A stretch of DNA of 64,000 nt from Caldimonas caldifontis (GCF_002930615.1 NZ_PSNX01000002.1:1-64000), one strand, 5' to 3'. Numbered from the stretch's first letter, positions 29,518 to 41,370 are shown. Translations and numbers: made by a program. The notes: generated by a model not told the origin, from the sequence alone.

Positions 29518-30339
29518 ATGCCCAATCGCACCGTGTTCTTCATCTCCGATGGCACCGGCATCACTGCCGAGACCTTCGGCAACTCCATCCTGAAGCAGTT
29601 TGCGCTGCAACCGCGCCACGTCCGCCGGCCCTTCATCGACACCGAGGACAAGGCCCACCAGGTGGTGCGCGAGATCAACCACACCGCCGATGTGGAGGGC
29701 AAGCGGCCCATCGTCTTCACGACCCTGGTCAACGAGGAGGTGCTCGCCATCGTCAAAGGCGGCAGCCGGGGCATGGTGCTGGACATGTTCCAGACCTTCG
29801 TCGAACCTCTGGAAACCGAGCTGGGCATGAAGTCCAACCACCGCATCGGCCGGTTCTCCGACGTGGCCGCCAGCCAGCAGTACCACGACCGCATCGAGGC
29901 GATCAACTTCTCGCTCGCCCACGACGATGGCCAGTCGGCCCGCAATCTGGCCGAAGCCGATGTCATCCTGATCGGGGTGAGTCGCAGCGGCAAGACGCCG
30001 ACTTCGCTCTACCTGGCCATGCAGCACGGGATCAAGGCCGCCAACTACCCCCTGATTCCCGAAGATTTCGAGCGCCGCACCTTTCCGTCCAGCCTCTCGC
30101 CCTACAAGAGCAAATGCTTCGGGCTGACCATTGCCCCGGATCGCCTCAGCGAGATCCGCAACGAACGCCGACCGAACAGCAAATACGCCAGTCTGGAGAA
30201 CTGCCGCTACGAGGTGGCCGAAGCCGAAGCCATGATGCGACGCGAAGGCATCGCCTGGCTCTCTTCGACGCACAAGTCGATCGAGGAGATCGCCACCACC
30301 ATCCTGCGGGACATCCGGCCGGACCGGCTCATCTACTGA
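29518..30339 (+). CDS. ppsR: PEP synthase regulatory protein (kinase/pyrophosphorylase)
   Basis: 273 residues from the ATG at 29518; a longer frame to 29317 overlaps ppsA control DNA. The DUF299 family enzyme switches PEP synthase off by ADP-dependent phosphorylation and on by phosphate-dependent dephosphorylation. Visible motifs: [15 protein letters not shown] (about 7-21) and P-loop GVSRSGKT (about 153-160), then YPLIPEDFE. Divergent pairing with ppsA supports the assignment. The 191-base gap between them has no other gene. Confidence 0.96.
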   Translation: MPNRTVFFISDGTGITAETFGNSILKQFALQPRHVRRPFIDTEDKAHQVVREINHTADVEGKRPIVFTTLVNEEVLAIVKGGSRGMVLDMFQTFVEPLETELGMKSNHRIGRFSDVAASQQYHDRIEAINFSLAHDDGQSARNLAEADVILIGVSRSGKTPTSLYLAMQHGIKAANYPLIPEDFERRTFPSSLSPYKSKCFGLTIAPDRLSEIRNERRPNSKYASLENCRYEVAEAEAMMRREGIAWLSSTHKSIEEIATTILRDIRPDRLIY

Positions 30340-31109
30340 GCCAGGCGCCGCCGCAGCGACTCGTACAGGCAGATCGCGGCCGCCGAGGCCACGTTGAGCG
30401 ACTCTTCGCCACCGGGCTGCGGGATGCGCACGGTCAGCTGGCACCGATCCAGCAAGGCCGCCGACGCGCCCTGCCCCTCGTGCCCGAACACCCAGGCGCA
30501 GGGCGACGGCAGCGCCGCCTGATGCAGTTCGGCCGCGGCATGGGAGCTCGTGCCCAGCAGCGGCAGACCCAAGGCCACCAGCGCCCCCTCCTCCGCGGCT
30601 TCCACCAGCTGCAATGCGAAATGGGCCCCCATCCCTGCGCGCAGCACCTTGGGTGACCAGAGCGCGGCCGTCCCCTTCAGCGCCACCACCTGCTTCACCC
30701 CGAGGGCCGCGGCGCTGCGCAGGATGGCCCCCACATTGCCGGCGTCCTGGAGTCGGTCCAGCACCACGGTGTCAACCGCCGGCAGGATCTGCCCCGGCCC
30801 GCTCCAGGGGATCAGGAACCCGCAGTCCGTCGGTGAGTCGAGCGAGCTGAGATCGGACATCAGGCCGTCGGGCACCACGGCCACGCGCACAGCCCCCTCG
30901 GCCAGGGCCCGCCGCTCGGGCCGCGCCCAGGCTGCCTCGGTGAAGACTGCTTCGCCGCCAGCCCCCCCCCGGGCGCGCCAGGCCGCCCCCAGGTGGTCGC
31001 CCTCCAGCCACACGGCACCCAGCTTGCGATAGGCCCCCGGGTCGCGCAGGAGCTTGCGCACCTTGACGACCAAGGGGTTGTCGCGGGAACTCAGCGACTC
31101 GACCTTCAT
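30333..31109 (-). CDS. TrmH/SpoU family RNA 2'-O-methyltransferase
   Basis: 258 residues from the ATG at 31109. An N-terminal substrate-binding domain ([19 protein letters not shown]) is followed by the SPOUT knot: [33 protein letters not shown] and the C-terminal [22 protein letters not shown] (shown in part). Such enzymes methylate rRNA or tRNA ribose; which one is unknown. It is the last gene of the envelope block, coupled to rnhB by ATGA, and its stop overlaps the convergent ppsR stop by 7 bases. Confidence 0.93.
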   Translation of the reverse strand: MKVESLSSRDNPLVVKVRKLLRDPGAYRKLGAVWLEGDHLGAAWRARGGAGGEAVFTEAAWARPERRALAEGAVRVAVVPDGLMSDLSSLDSPTDCGFLIPWSGPGQILPAVDTVVLDRLQDAGNVGAILRSAAALGVKQVVALKGTAALWSPKVLRAGMGAHFALQLVEAAEEGALVALGLPLLGTSSHAAAELHQAALPSPCAWVFGHEGQGASAALLDRCQLTVRIPQPGGEESLNVASAAAICLYESLRRRLAQ

Positions 31110-31732
31110 GGGCGCGCCTCCAGGGCTTCGCGCACCGGCGCGAAGCTGCGGCGGTGGTGCGGGCACGGCCCGTGCTGACGCAGGGCCGCCAGATGCTCGG
31201 GCGTGGGGTAGCCCTTGTGGGTGGCAAAGCCGTACTGCGGATACGCCAGGTGCAGCGCCTCGCACAAGCGGTCGCGATGCACCTTGGCCAGGATCGACGC
31301 CGCCGAAATCGCTGCAATCTTGGCATCGCCTTTCACGATGGCCTCGGCCGGCACCTTGAGCACCGGCAGCCGGTTGCCATCGACGAGCACCCGTGCCGGC
31401 TTCAGGCGAAGCCCCTCGACGGCCCGCCGCATGGCCAGCAGGGTGGCCTGCAGGATGTTGAGGCGGTCGATCTCCTCAGCAGAAGCCACGGCGATGCAGC
31501 AGCACAGCGCCTTGGCCCGGATCTCGTCGTACAGACGTTCGCGCTTCAGAGCCGTGAGCTGCTTGGAGTCGGCCAGCCCCGCCACGGGTGCCTGGTCGTC
31601 CAGGATCACTGCGGCGGCCACCACCGGCCCGGCCAGCGGGCCGCGTCCTGCCTCGTCCACACCTGCCGTGAGGCCGGGACCGTCCCAGCGCAGCGGCAGC
31701 TGCTCAGCGGCCCAGGACTTGCGCGATGGCAT
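31106..31732 (-). CDS. rnhB: Ribonuclease HII
   Basis: 208 residues from the ATG at 31732. It cleaves RNA in RNA-DNA hybrids, including single ribonucleotides. The signature [19 protein letters not shown] carries the catalytic Asp26-Glu27; later acidic residues lie in LADSKQL and VLVDGN. The start lies 29 bases inside the end of lpxB and the stop overlaps the trmH-like start. Confidence 0.96.
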   Translation of the reverse strand: MPSRKSWAAEQLPLRWDGPGLTAGVDEAGRGPLAGPVVAAAVILDDQAPVAGLADSKQLTALKRERLYDEIRAKALCCCIAVASAEEIDRLNILQATLLAMRRAVEGLRLKPARVLVDGNRLPVLKVPAEAIVKGDAKIAAISAASILAKVHRDRLCEALHLAYPQYGFATHKGYPTPEHLAALRQHGPCPHHRRSFAPVREALEARP

Positions 31733-32858
31733 CGGTAGCGGCCTGTGCCGTGTTGCGGCGCAGGAGGTGGTGCAGTTCGAGAAAGCGCTGTTCCAGGCGC
31801 TCGCAGCGCGCCGGATCGTCCAGCCAGGCCAGGGCCGCATCGGCCAGCGCCTGCGGCGTGGCCTGGTCCTGGAGCAGCTCGGGCACGACGAAGTCGCGGC
31901 ACAGGATGTTGGGCAAACCGACCCAGGGCTGATAGCCCATGCGCTTCATCAGCTGCCAGCTCAGCCAGTGCATGTGGTAGGTGATGACCATGGGACGCTT
32001 GAACAGGGCGGCCTCCAGCGTGGCCGTGCCGCTGGCGATCAGGGTCAGGTCACAGGCGGCCAGGGCCTCGTGGGAGCGCCCGTCGAGCACGCTCAGAGGG
32101 ACATCGGCCGCATGGGTTGCCACCAGCGGATCGATCATCTCCCGAAGTCCAGGCACGACCGGCAGAACGAAACGCAGTTCCGGGCGGCAGCGATGCAACA
32201 ACGCGGCTGCCGCCAGCAGGTGTGGTGCGATGTACTGGATCTCGCTGCGGCGGCTGCCGGGCAGCAGCGCCACCACGGGCTCGGTCGCCGACAGGCCGAG
32301 GGCCTGCCGCGCAGAGGCTCGAGGCACCTCCAACGGGATCGTGTCGGCCAGGGGATGCCCCACATAGCTCGCAGAAATGCCATGACGGGCCAGCAACTCC
32401 GGCTCGAAGGGGAACAGGCAGAGCACATGATCGGCAGCCTTCGCGATCTTGGTCACGCGCTTGGCGCGCCACGCCCAGATCGAGGGGCACACGAAGTGCA
32501 CGGTCTTGAGGCCCGCCTCGCGCAGCCAGGTCTCCAGCCCGAGGTTGAAGTCCGGGGCGTCCACGCCGATGAAGGCATCCGGGCGTTCCTGCAGCAATCG
32601 CCGGGCGAGCTGCTTGCGGATGCCCGAGATGTCGCGATAGTGCCGAAGCACCTCGGCATAGCCCCGCACTGCCAGCTTGTGATGCGGCCACCAGGCCTCG
32701 AAGCCCTGCTCGGCCATGCGCGGGCCGCCGATGCCCTGGGCCGTCAGATCGGGCCAGCGCTGGCGCAAACCGCCCATCAGCAGGCCCGCCAAGAGATCCC
32801 CCGACGCCTCTCCGGCCACCAGGGCCAGACGAGGCGCCGACTTTGCCTGCGCCACCAC
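31704..32858 (-). CDS. lpxB: Lipid-A-disaccharide synthase
   Basis: 384 residues from a GTG 2 bases after the lpxA stop; an adjacent GTG could also serve. It joins UDP-diacylglucosamine and lipid X into the lipid A disaccharide. Motifs: [47 protein letters not shown] and [10 protein letters not shown]. It follows lpxD-fabZ-lpxA in the classical order. Confidence 0.97.
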   Translation of the reverse strand: MVAQAKSAPRLALVAGEASGDLLAGLLMGGLRQRWPDLTAQGIGGPRMAEQGFEAWWPHHKLAVRGYAEVLRHYRDISGIRKQLARRLLQERPDAFIGVDAPDFNLGLETWLREAGLKTVHFVCPSIWAWRAKRVTKIAKAADHVLCLFPFEPELLARHGISASYVGHPLADTIPLEVPRASARQALGLSATEPVVALLPGSRRSEIQYIAPHLLAAAALLHRCRPELRFVLPVVPGLREMIDPLVATHAADVPLSVLDGRSHEALAACDLTLIASGTATLEAALFKRPMVITYHMHWLSWQLMKRMGYQPWVGLPNILCRDFVVPELLQDQATPQALADAALAWLDDPARCERLEQRFLELHHLLRRNTAQAATDAIAQVLGR

Positions 32859-32860
32859 GA

Positions 32861-33649
32861 TCAGCGCACGATGCCGCGCTCGGCGTTGGCCAGGAAATCG
32901 AGCATGAGGCGCACATCGGCCTGTGCGTCCGCCGCCGTGCCCTGCAGCGCCGCGAGTTCGTCCTTGGCCTGGGCCAGCGTGAGCCCCCTGCGGTACAGCG
33001 TGCGGTGCATCTGCTTCACCACGGCGATGCGCTCGGGCGTGTAGCCCCGGCGGCGCAGGCCTTCCTGGTTGATGCCCTGGGCCTCGGCGGGGTTGCCCGC
33101 CGCCGTCACGAAGGGTGGCAGATCTTGGGACAGGCGGGTCTGGAAACCTGTCATGGCATGCGGCCCCACGCGCACGAACTGATGTACGCCCGACAGGCCG
33201 CCCAGGAAAACCCAGTCGCCCAGATGCACGTGCCCGGCCAGCTGCACAGCGTTGGCCAGGATGATGTGGCTGCCCAGCACGCAGTCGTGGGCCACGTGCA
33301 CATAGGCCATGATCCAGTTGTCATCGCCGATGCGGGTCACGCCGGCATCCTGGACCGTCCCGGTGTTGAAGGTGCAGAACTCGCGGATCGTGTTGCCGTC
33401 ACCGATCACCAGTTGTGTGGGCTCACCCGCGTACTTCTTGTCCTGCGGAGCCGCCCCCAGCGAACAGAACTGAAAAATCCGGTTGTTGCGACCAATCGTC
33501 GTGCGGCCCTCGATCACGCAGTGAGCGCCGATGCTCGAGCCCTCGCCGATGCACACGTCCGGGCCGATCACTGCATACGGCCCGACGCTGACGTCCGCCG
33601 CCAGTTCGGCTTTGGGGTCGACCAGGGCGGTGGGATGGATCTGTGCCAT
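32861..33649 (-). CDS. lpxA: UDP-N-acetylglucosamine O-acyltransferase
   Basis: 262 residues from the ATG at 33649. This first enzyme of lipid A synthesis is a trimeric left-handed beta-helix; hexapeptide repeats fill the first about 190 residues. The catalytic His lies in the AHDCVLGSH stretch, and [14 protein letters not shown] marks the acyl-chain region. The C-terminal helical domain binds acyl carrier protein. The upstream part of the frame to 33691 is not family-like. Confidence 0.97.
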   Translation of the reverse strand: MAQIHPTALVDPKAELAADVSVGPYAVIGPDVCIGEGSSIGAHCVIEGRTTIGRNNRIFQFCSLGAAPQDKKYAGEPTQLVIGDGNTIREFCTFNTGTVQDAGVTRIGDDNWIMAYVHVAHDCVLGSHIILANAVQLAGHVHLGDWVFLGGLSGVHQFVRVGPHAMTGFQTRLSQDLPPFVTAAGNPAEAQGINQEGLRRRGYTPERIAVVKQMHRTLYRRGLTLAQAKDELAALQGTAADAQADVRLMLDFLANAERGIVR

Positions 33650-33663
33650 GGCCCCGCCTCCGT

Positions 33664-34107
33664 TCAGGCATCCACCAGACGCTGGGTGCACATGATTTCG
33701 GCTTCGACCGCGACCTCCTCACCCACGCGGGCCTGGCACTTGAACTTGTAGATGCCCGCACGTGCGCGGTCGAGCGTCACGTCCAGCAGCAGCTGATCCC
33801 CCGGCTCCACCGGCCGCTTGAAACGGGCACCATCGATGCCGACGAAGTAGTAGACGGCCCGTGGGTCGCGCTCGACCGAAGCGGAGGTGAAGGCGAGCAA
33901 GGCCGAAGCCTGGGCGAGCGCCTCCAGCATCAGCACACCCGGCATCACCGGACGATTGGGGAAGTGTCCCTGGAAGAAGGGTTCGTTGGCACTGACGTTC
34001 TTGAGCGCCAGGATGCGCTTGCCGGCCTCCACCTCCAGCACGCGATCCACCAGGAGGATGGGATAGCGGTGAGGCAGTTGTTTGAGGATCGAGTGGATGT
34101 CCATCAT
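33664..34107 (-). CDS. fabZ: 3-hydroxyacyl-[ACP] dehydratase FabZ
   Basis: 147 residues. Hot-dog fold dehydratase of fatty-acid elongation. Catalytic His48 lies in [17 protein letters not shown] and Glu62 in LEALAQA. The start overlaps the lpxD stop (ATGA). It competes with LpxA for hydroxyacyl-ACP, which explains their linkage. Confidence 0.98.
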   Translation of the reverse strand: MMDIHSILKQLPHRYPILLVDRVLEVEAGKRILALKNVSANEPFFQGHFPNRPVMPGVLMLEALAQASALLAFTSASVERDPRAVYYFVGIDGARFKRPVEPGDQLLLDVTLDRARAGIYKFKCQARVGEEVAVEAEIMCTQRLVDA

Positions 34108-35135
34108 GGTGTCGTCTTCTTTTCGAGGGCGCGCACGCGCTCGCGCAGCTTGTGCAGCTGGCGCAGCGTCGCCGCATTCTTTTCCCAGGCCGCATTCTCG
34201 TCGATGGGAAACACGCCGCTGTAAAGCCCGGGCTGCAGCAGTGAGCGCGTCACCAGCGACATGGACGAGATGTGCACGTGGTCGGCAATCGTCAGGTGCC
34301 CCAGGATGCCCGCACCGCCCCCCACCGTGCAGTGCCGGCCGATGCGTGCGCTGCCGGCCACCCCCACACAGCCGGCCATCGCAGTATGGGCTCCGATGTG
34401 CACGTTGTGAGCAATCTGAACAAGGTTGTCGAGCTTGACGCCGTCCTCGATGACGGTGTCATCCAGGGCGCCGCGATCGACGCAGCTGTTGGCACCGATC
34501 TCCACGTCGTTGCCAATCGACACCCCACCGAGCTGTTCGATCTTCTCCCAACGACCTTCGTTCGGCGCAAAGCCGAAACCGTCGGCACCGATCACCACGC
34601 CGCTGTGCAGCACGCAGCGCTCACCCAGGCGGGTGCCAGGCATGAGCGACACGCGTGGCGCAAGGCGCGTACCCGCGCCGACCACCACACCCGCCCCGAT
34701 GAAGCCATGCGCCCCCACCGTCACGCCGTCGCCAAGCACGGCGCCCTCCTCGACCACCGCGTGCGCTTCGATGCGGACCCCGTCGCCGATGCGGGCCAGC
34801 TCGCTGACCACTGCGGTCGGATGCCGCCCCGCAGGACGCGCAGGCCGTGTGCGTGCCGCCCACCACTGGGTCAGCCGCGCGAAATAGAGATAGGGGTCGG
34901 GCGTGACGATGGCCGCACCACGCGCAGCGGCGGCCTCACGAAACGCCGGGGCCACGATCACGCAGCCAGCGCCCGTGGACTGCAACTGCGACTGATAGCG
35001 CGCATGCGCGAGGAAACTCAGGGTGGAGGCGTCTGCTCCTTCAAGCGGGCCGATCCGACTGACACGAAGTTCACCCGAGCCGAGGAGTTCCCCCCCCAGC
35101 TCCTCGATGATCTGGCTCAGTCGGACATCGCTCAC
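34104..35135 (-). CDS. lpxD: UDP-3-O-(3-hydroxyacyl)glucosamine N-acyltransferase
   Basis: 343 residues from a GTG at 35135 that overlaps the ompH stop (GTGA). It adds the second acyl chain in lipid A synthesis. An N-terminal uridine-binding domain (SLSFL-like [11 protein letters not shown]) precedes a long hexapeptide-repeat helix with GADGFGFAP and [16 protein letters not shown], where the catalytic His lies. A C-terminal helix ends in Lys/Arg-rich residues. Confidence 0.97.
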   Translation of the reverse strand: MSDVRLSQIIEELGGELLGSGELRVSRIGPLEGADASTLSFLAHARYQSQLQSTGAGCVIVAPAFREAAAARGAAIVTPDPYLYFARLTQWWAARTRPARPAGRHPTAVVSELARIGDGVRIEAHAVVEEGAVLGDGVTVGAHGFIGAGVVVGAGTRLAPRVSLMPGTRLGERCVLHSGVVIGADGFGFAPNEGRWEKIEQLGGVSIGNDVEIGANSCVDRGALDDTVIEDGVKLDNLVQIAHNVHIGAHTAMAGCVGVAGSARIGRHCTVGGGAGILGHLTIADHVHISSMSLVTRSLLQPGLYSGVFPIDENAAWEKNAATLRQLHKLRERVRALEKKTTP

Positions 35136-35647
35136 TTGCCACCGTTGGCGTTGAGGGCCTTGATCACCTTGTCGGTGATGTCCACACGGGGACTCCAGTG
35201 CACGGCCTCCTGCACGATGAGGTCGTATTTCTCAGTCTCGGCGATCTGCTTGATCACGCGGTTGGCCCGCTCGATCACGGCTGCCAGCTCCTCGTTGCGC
35301 CGCTGGTTGAAGTCTTCCTGGAGTTCACGGCGACGACGCTGGAACTCGCGGTCCTGCTCGACGAGTTCACGCTGGCGACGTGCGCGCTCCGACTCCGACA
35401 AGGTCGGAGCATCCTTCTCCAGGCGTTCGGAGCTCGCCTTCAAGCGTGCGCCCAACTCATTGAGCTCCTTGTCACGGCGCGTGAACTCAGCTTCGAGCCG
35501 CCCCGTGGCCGCTTTGGCAGGCGCGGACTCGCGCATCACCTTGTCGCTGTTGACATATCCGATCTTCAGCTCCTGCGCTCCCGCCGAGGAGGCTGCGCCA
35601 AGCACCATGAAGACGGATGTCAGTGCGGTCAGTGCAAGTTTGTTCAT
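35132..35647 (-). CDS. ompH: OmpH/Skp family periplasmic chaperone
   Basis: 171 residues. A signal peptide is cleaved probably after AGA at residue 24. The mature protein begins [13 protein letters not shown], as in Skp, then a long coiled coil rich in Glu/Arg/Lys (about 50-125). Skp trimers hold unfolded outer-membrane proteins on their way to BamA, whose gene is immediately upstream; the bamA stop and ompH start share one base (TGATG). Confidence 0.95.
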   Translation of the reverse strand: MNKLALTALTSVFMVLGAASSAGAQELKIGYVNSDKVMRESAPAKAATGRLEAEFTRRDKELNELGARLKASSERLEKDAPTLSESERARRQRELVEQDREFQRRRRELQEDFNQRRNEELAAVIERANRVIKQIAETEKYDLIVQEAVHWSPRVDITDKVIKALNANGGK

Positions 35648-37971
35648 CAGAATGCGGTCCCGATCTGGAATTGGATGCGTTCGATTCTATCGCCGGGTTG
35701 CTTGCGCAACGGCGATCCATAGGCCAGCTTCAAGGGGCCGATCGGCGAGACCCAGCTCAGGCCGATCCCGGTGGACAAGCGCAGGTCGTCAAAACGGATG
35801 CGGTCCTCCTCACCGAAGACATTGCCTGCATCGAGGAAGCCGAACAAACGCAGCGTGCGGTCGTTGCCCGAACCCGGAAATGGCACATACAACTCGCCAT
35901 TGAGGTTCAGACGCTTGGCCCCGCCCACGTAGGCGCCGGTGGCGTCCACCGGCCCGAGCGATCCTTGCCCGAAGCCTCGCACGGTGCCCAGGCCGCCGCT
36001 GTAGAAGTTCTTGAAGACAGGGAACGGGCGGCCTTGCAGCCCTTTGCCCCAGCCCAGTTCCGTGTTGAAGGCAAACGTGAAGTCGCGCGACAGAGGCAGG
36101 TACTGCTGGAACTGGTAGTTGGAGCGGAGGTAGCGCGTGTCGCCCGCAATGCTCCATTCAGCGTTGACTCGCTGATAGCGTCCTCGGGTGGGAACGAGGG
36201 CACTGTCGCGGTCATCGCGCGTCCACCCCAGTGTCAGGGGCACGCTCAGGCTGGTGGGACCAAAGCGCTCACGGTAGCGGAAGTAGCTGTTGGGCAAGGC
36301 TCCGGGCTCGCCGCGGATTTCCGTTCGCTCCACACCGATGCCGAGGAAGACCCGATCGTATTCCGTCACCGGGATGCCAAAGCGGATCGAAGCACCGGGC
36401 GTGACGAGCTTGTAGTCGCTGCCCTGGCTCGACAGCGGCTGGGTCGTGCGGTAATAGACATCGATGGAACGCGAAACACCATCGATCGTGAAGTACGGGT
36501 CCACCGTGCTGACGACCAGGGTGCGGTTGTAACGGCCGGTGTTGAACTCGACGCCCAGGTAATTGCCGGAGCCGAAGATGTTCTCCTGGCGGATCGCCGC
36601 GGTCAGGGTCAGCTTCTCTGCGCTGGAGAAGCCTGCGCCGAGCATGAGGTTGCCCGTCGGTTTCTCGACCACGCGCAGGTTCAGATCCACTTGGTCGAGC
36701 GTGCCCGGCACCTCCTCGGAGTCGATCGACACCTCGGTGAAGAAGCCCAGACGGTCGACCCGGTCGCGCGACAGCCGGATGCGCTCGCCGTCGTACCAAG
36801 CCGATTCGAACTGCCGGAACTCGCGGCGGATGACTTCGTCTCGGGTACGCGCGTTGCCGCTGATGTTGATGCGGCGCACATAGACCCGCCGCTGGGGATT
36901 GGCTGCCAACACCACGGCCACGCGGCCCGTGGCTCGATCGATATCGGTGCGCGGCTCGACGCGGGCGAACGCATAGCCGAAGGCCCCGAAACGTTCGTTG
37001 AAGGCGCGCACCGTCTCGGCCACCGATTCTGCACGGTAGGGCTTGCCGGGTTCGATTCGCACCAGGGCCTTGAAGTCTTCCTCCTTGCCCAGGTAGTCAC
37101 CTTCCAGGCTCACGCCCGTGACCACATAGGGCTGGCCTTCGCGAACATTCACCGTGATGGTGATGTCTTGCTTGTCCGGTGAGATCGACACCTGGGTCGA
37201 CTCCACCGCAAACTCGAGGTACCCGCGGTTCAGGTAGTGGGAGCGGAGCTTCTCGAGATCGGCATTGAGCTTGGCACGCGAGTAGCGGTCCGACTTGGTG
37301 TACCAGGTAAGCCACCCGCCGGTGCTCAGGTCGAAGAGCCCTCGCAGCTCGCGCTCCGAAAAGGCCTGATTGCCCGTGATACGGATCTCACGGATGCGCG
37401 CCTGCCCCCCTTCAGTCACGGTGAAGGTCACATTCACCCGGTTGCGCTCGAGCGGCGTGATGGTCGTCACCACCTCCGCACCGTACAGGCTTCTGGACAG
37501 GTACTGGCGCTTGAGTTCCTGTTCGGCGCGGTCGATGAGCGCCTGGTCGTAGGGGCGCCCATCGGTGATACCCACATCCCGCAGGGCCTTGGCCAGGGTT
37601 TCCTGGTCGAACTCCTTGGTGCCGACAAATTCGACATTGGCGATGATGGGGCGTTCCTCGATCACCACCACCACCACGTCGCCTTCGACGTCGATGCGGA
37701 CATCCTTGAACAGGCCGGTGGCGAACAGCGCCCGCAGGGCGGCCGCGCCCTTGTCATCGTTGTAGGTGTCGCCAATCCGGAACGGCAGGGAGCCAAAGAT
37801 GGTGCCGGGCTCGGTGCGCTGAAGGCCCTCGACCCGGATGTCACGCAGCACGAAGGGCTCGGCGGCCCAGGCGCCCACGCCATGCACGGCCGCCAGAGCC
37901 GCAGCGGCGAGCACGCGAAGACGAGGGAAGGTTCGGAAGGAAGTAAAGCCGGTGGTCGAGTTGGGCAGCAT
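35647..37971 (-). CDS. bamA: Outer membrane protein assembly factor BamA
   Basis: 774 residues from the ATG at 37971; the frame extends into rseP. A signal peptide with cleavage near AWA (about 37) is followed by five POTRA domains (to about 420) and the 16-strand barrel. The barrel shows the lid-loop motif VRGF (GTVRGFGQGSLGP) and ends in phenylalanine, as needed for its own insertion. BamA is the core of the BAM complex; BamB is encoded at 59.5-60.7 kb. Confidence 0.97.
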   Translation of the reverse strand: MLPNSTTGFTSFRTFPRLRVLAAAALAAVHGVGAWAAEPFVLRDIRVEGLQRTEPGTIFGSLPFRIGDTYNDDKGAAALRALFATGLFKDVRIDVEGDVVVVVIEERPIIANVEFVGTKEFDQETLAKALRDVGITDGRPYDQALIDRAEQELKRQYLSRSLYGAEVVTTITPLERNRVNVTFTVTEGGQARIREIRITGNQAFSERELRGLFDLSTGGWLTWYTKSDRYSRAKLNADLEKLRSHYLNRGYLEFAVESTQVSISPDKQDITITVNVREGQPYVVTGVSLEGDYLGKEEDFKALVRIEPGKPYRAESVAETVRAFNERFGAFGYAFARVEPRTDIDRATGRVAVVLAANPQRRVYVRRINISGNARTRDEVIRREFRQFESAWYDGERIRLSRDRVDRLGFFTEVSIDSEEVPGTLDQVDLNLRVVEKPTGNLMLGAGFSSAEKLTLTAAIRQENIFGSGNYLGVEFNTGRYNRTLVVSTVDPYFTIDGVSRSIDVYYRTTQPLSSQGSDYKLVTPGASIRFGIPVTEYDRVFLGIGVERTEIRGEPGALPNSYFRYRERFGPTSLSVPLTLGWTRDDRDSALVPTRGRYQRVNAEWSIAGDTRYLRSNYQFQQYLPLSRDFTFAFNTELGWGKGLQGRPFPVFKNFYSGGLGTVRGFGQGSLGPVDATGAYVGGAKRLNLNGELYVPFPGSGNDRTLRLFGFLDAGNVFGEEDRIRFDDLRLSTGIGLSWVSPIGPLKLAYGSPLRKQPGDRIERIQFQIGTAF

Positions 37972-37975
37972 GCGG

Positions 37976-39349
37976 TCAGTGGAGACCCAGAAGACGGGCG
38001 ACGTCGTTGTAGAGGGCAAGTGACATCAACATGAGCATGATGGCGACGCCGCCGCGCTGCAGCCGTTCCAGCCACACTTCGGAGACTGGACGCCCCGTCA
38101 CTGCTTCGAAAAGATAATACATCAGGTGCCCTCCGTCGAGGACGGGCAGTGGCAGCAGGTTGAGCACGCCCAGACTGACACTCACCAGAGCCAGAAAACC
38201 CAGATAGTAGGCCAGGCCCAGTTGCACGGACTGGCCCGCGAAGTCGGCAATGGTCAGCGGGCCGCTCAGGTTCTTGAGCGATGCGTCGCCCACGAGCATC
38301 TTGCCCAGCATGCGCAAGCTCAGGATGGACACGTCCCAGGTTCGCTGTGCGGCATAGGCGACACCGTCGAACACGCCGTAACGGACCGTCACCATTTCAA
38401 CCGGTCGCCCCACGAAGGCTTCCACGCGCCCGACCCGCTGCTGCCCTTGCTGACGCACGGTGGGGGTGATCTGCACGTCAAACGACTGCCCTGCCCTTTC
38501 GACGCGCCACGACATGGGCACAGCCTCACCCGAGGGGCTGACGGCAGCACGGATGCGCTCACGCAGTCGGGCAGCGTCCGGCACGGGCTGGCCATCAACG
38601 CTCAGCACACGGTCTCCCTCCCGCAGCCCGGCCCGGGCCGCCGGTCCGTCGGCCAGCACCTCGCCGATCACAGGCTCGCTGTAGGGAGCCCCCAGGCCCA
38701 CCTTCTGCATGAGCTGGGCATCGACCTCGCGCGCGCCCAGCGAAGACAAAGGCAGGCGGATCCATCTCGGTTGGCGCCCCTGCGCATCGGTCACTTCCAG
38801 ATGCAGATCCTGCTCGGCGACAGCCGCCTCCGTGATGTGCCAGCGAAGGTCGCTGAACGAGCGCACTGTCTGCGGCTCACCTGTCTCGGTGCGAACCGCC
38901 TGCACCCAGTCTCCGGCGCGCACCCCGGCCCGGTCGGCCAGACTGGCCGTCACCGGGGCTCCCAGAACCGCCTTGGGTTCATCCATGCCGATCCAGGCCA
39001 CTGCGGCATACAGCCCGACCGCGAGGAGGAGGTTGGCCGCGGGCCCAGCCGCCACGATGGCTGCACGGGAGCGCAGGGGCTGGCGGTTGAAGGCTTGGTG
39101 GACCTGGTCGGCTGGCACCACCCCCTCGCGTTCGTCCAGCATGCGCACATAACCGCCGAAGGGCAAGGCGCAAACGACGAACTCGGTGGCGTCGGGGTGG
39201 CGCTGGCGTCGCCAGATCACCCGCCCAAACCCCACCGAGAAGCGCAGGACCTTGACGCCACAGGCGCGGGCCACACGGTAGTGCCCCCATTCGTGAATGA
39301 CGATGAGGACGCCCAGCGTCACCAGGAAGGCCAGAACGGTGGTGATCAT
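37976..39349 (-). CDS. rseP: RIP zinc metalloprotease RseP
   Basis: 457 residues. Site-2 protease in the inner membrane that cleaves anti-sigma factors such as RseA. The zinc site is HEWGH (His19, Glu20, His23), with the third ligand in [11 protein letters not shown] near the C-terminus; PDZ domains lie between ([21 protein letters not shown]). It overlaps dxr (ATGA) and ends 4 bases before bamA. Confidence 0.96.
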   Translation of the reverse strand: MITTVLAFLVTLGVLIVIHEWGHYRVARACGVKVLRFSVGFGRVIWRRQRHPDATEFVVCALPFGGYVRMLDEREGVVPADQVHQAFNRQPLRSRAAIVAAGPAANLLLAVGLYAAVAWIGMDEPKAVLGAPVTASLADRAGVRAGDWVQAVRTETGEPQTVRSFSDLRWHITEAAVAEQDLHLEVTDAQGRQPRWIRLPLSSLGAREVDAQLMQKVGLGAPYSEPVIGEVLADGPAARAGLREGDRVLSVDGQPVPDAARLRERIRAAVSPSGEAVPMSWRVERAGQSFDVQITPTVRQQGQQRVGRVEAFVGRPVEMVTVRYGVFDGVAYAAQRTWDVSILSLRMLGKMLVGDASLKNLSGPLTIADFAGQSVQLGLAYYLGFLALVSVSLGVLNLLPLPVLDGGHLMYYLFEAVTGRPVSEVWLERLQRGGVAIMLMLMSLALYNDVARLLGLH

Positions 39350-40530
39350 GCCGACAGCTCCAAGACGGTCGCTTCCGCCTGCCGCCGGGCCTGGGCATCG
39401 AGTGCGAGCAGGGCCTCCAGCGAATCCCGCACGCCGGGCTCGGGCAGCACGGCCTCAAGGGTGCGCAGGTTCACCGTGTGAATCTGATCGAAGCGGATGG
39501 TTCCGTCCAGGAAGGCTGCCACGGCCACTTCGTTGGCGGCATTCAGCACGGCGGTGGTGCCGTGGCGCGCCGCCAGCGCCTCCCAGGCCAGTCCCAGCCC
39601 GGGGAAGCGCTGGGGGTCAGGTTCGTGAAAGCTCAGCGCTGCGGTGCGGGTGAGGTCCAGCCGGCTGGCACCGGACTCGATGCGCTCGGGGTAGGCCAAG
39701 CCGTAGGCAATGGGCACCTTCATGTCGGGCGTGCCCAGCTGGGCCAGCACGGAATGATCGCGGCACACCACCATGGAGTGGATGATGCTCTGGGGATGGA
39801 TGAGCACCTCGATGCGCTCGGGGCTCAGGTCGAACAGCCAGCGCGCCTCGATCACTTCGAGCGCCTTGTTCATCATCGTGGCCGAATCCACCGAGATCTT
39901 GCGGCCCATCACCCAGTTGGGGTGGGCACAGGCCTGCTCAGGCGTCACCTCGACCAGACTGGCCGGGTCGCGGTCACGAAACGGCCCCCCGGATGCGGTG
40001 AGCACGATGCGATCGATGCGATCGGCCCAGGTCTGCGGATCCTCCGGCAGGCATTGAAAGATGGCGGAGTGCTCGCTGTCGATCGGCAGCAACCTGGCAC
40101 CCCCCGCCTTCACGGCATCCAGGAAGAGGGCTCCTCCGACAACCAGCGCCTCCTTGTTGGCCAGCAGGAGCTTCTTGCCCGCCCGTGCAGCGGCCAGGCA
40201 CGGAGCCAGACCCGCCGCGCCGACGATCGCTGCCATCACCGTATCCACATCGGGATGTGCCGCCACGAGCTCCAGCGCTCCCGGGCCATCGAGCACCTCG
40301 GTACGCGCTCCGGCCTCTCGCAACAACTGCCGCAGGCGGGACCCCGCAGCCGCATCCGTCATCACGGCGTAGCGCGGGCGCCATTGCAGACATTGCGCCA
40401 GCATCTCATCGACCCGTCGGTGGGCCGTCAGGGCCCAGACCTGAAAACGATCCGGATGCAATGCCATCACGTCCAGGGTGCTGGTGCCGATGGACCCGGT
40501 CGACCCGAGGATGCACACGCGCTGCACCAT
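39346..40530 (-). CDS. dxr: 1-deoxy-D-xylulose 5-phosphate reductoisomerase
   Basis: 394 residues from the ATG at 40530, one base after the cdsA stop. It makes methylerythritol phosphate in isoprenoid synthesis; ispG of the same pathway is at 62.7-64 kb. NADPH motif [11 protein letters not shown] (about 9-19), [12 protein letters not shown], and the metal and substrate segments [13 protein letters not shown] and [18 protein letters not shown] (shown in part) are clear. Confidence 0.98.
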   Translation of the reverse strand: MVQRVCILGSTGSIGTSTLDVMALHPDRFQVWALTAHRRVDEMLAQCLQWRPRYAVMTDAAAGSRLRQLLREAGARTEVLDGPGALELVAAHPDVDTVMAAIVGAAGLAPCLAAARAGKKLLLANKEALVVGGALFLDAVKAGGARLLPIDSEHSAIFQCLPEDPQTWADRIDRIVLTASGGPFRDRDPASLVEVTPEQACAHPNWVMGRKISVDSATMMNKALEVIEARWLFDLSPERIEVLIHPQSIIHSMVVCRDHSVLAQLGTPDMKVPIAYGLAYPERIESGASRLDLTRTAALSFHEPDPQRFPGLGLAWEALAARHGTTAVLNAANEVAVAAFLDGTIRFDQIHTVNLRTLEAVLPEPGVRDSLEALLALDAQARRQAEATVLELSA

Positions 40531-40531
40531 C

Positions 40532-41368
40532 TCAGAGACCTCCCAGCGCCACTGCGATCGGAAACACCGGCAGCAATGCATCGACACGGTCGAGCACGCC
40601 CCCATGACCGGGCAACAGGCGGCTGCTGTCCTTCGCACCGGCCGCGCGCTTGACGAGCGACTCGAAAAGATCGCCCACCACGCTCATGGCCCCGAGGAAA
40701 ATGCAGACCAGGATCAAGCCCAGCCAGCCCCATCGCGCCTGCAGCACGGAGTAGAGGCTCGGACTGTCCACCCACCCCAGGCCATCCACGGCCGTCCAGA
40801 TCAAGGCCAGCAGCAGCACGCCGGCCAGCCCGCTCCAGACCCCCTCCCAGCTCTTGCCCGGGCTGATGGCCGGGGCCAGTTTGCGGCGACCAAAGGCTCG
40901 CCCGCCGAAGTAGGCGGCGATATCCGCCACCCAGACGAGACACAGGATCGACAGCAGATGGTTCACGCCCACCGCCTTGGCCTGGTTCAGTGCGAGCCAT
41001 GCCAGCCAGAGCAACGCCAGCCCGAGCGCCCAGCGCGCCCCCCGGGGGGCACGGGCCCAACCCGCCACGCCACCACGCAGTACCCAAGCCCCTCCGAGGA
41101 CCCAAACAGCCAAAGCCAGCCACCACAGCAGATTCAATGTCTGGGGTGGTGCGGCCAGCCACCAAAGGGCTGCGCAGCCGGCCGCCATCAGGATGGCGCT
41201 GAGGTAAGCTGATGCACCGCCCGCCTGATTCAGGCGTGACCATTCCCAGGCGCCAGCCGCCACCACAACGCCGCTGAACAGCGCAAACCACACGGGCTCA
41301 CGTGCCAGCAACGAAGGCAAGGCCAGAAGGAGCAGCACCACCGCAGTGATCACGCGCTGTCTGAGCAT
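40532..41368 (-). CDS. cdsA: Phosphatidate cytidylyltransferase
   Basis: 278 residues from the ATG at 41368. It makes CDP-diacylglycerol, the precursor of all membrane phospholipids. Six to eight membrane spans and the C-terminal CDS signature: [20 protein letters not shown] then [16 protein letters not shown]. It lies between uppS (2-base gap) and dxr. Confidence 0.96.
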   Translation of the reverse strand: MLRQRVITAVVLLLLALPSLLAREPVWFALFSGVVVAAGAWEWSRLNQAGGASAYLSAILMAAGCAALWWLAAPPQTLNLLWWLALAVWVLGGAWVLRGGVAGWARAPRGARWALGLALLWLAWLALNQAKAVGVNHLLSILCLVWVADIAAYFGGRAFGRRKLAPAISPGKSWEGVWSGLAGVLLLALIWTAVDGLGWVDSPSLYSVLQARWGWLGLILVCIFLGAMSVVGDLFESLVKRAAGAKDSSRLLPGHGGVLDRVDALLPVFPIAVALGGL

Positions 41369-41370
41369 GG

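Noticed and set aside
31215-33044. A 609-codon plus-strand frame over rnhB, lpxB and lpxA
   Set aside because: It crosses three well-supported genes and shows no domain.
35617-37182. A 521-codon plus-strand frame over bamA
   Set aside because: BamA POTRA and barrel motifs are intact on the minus strand.
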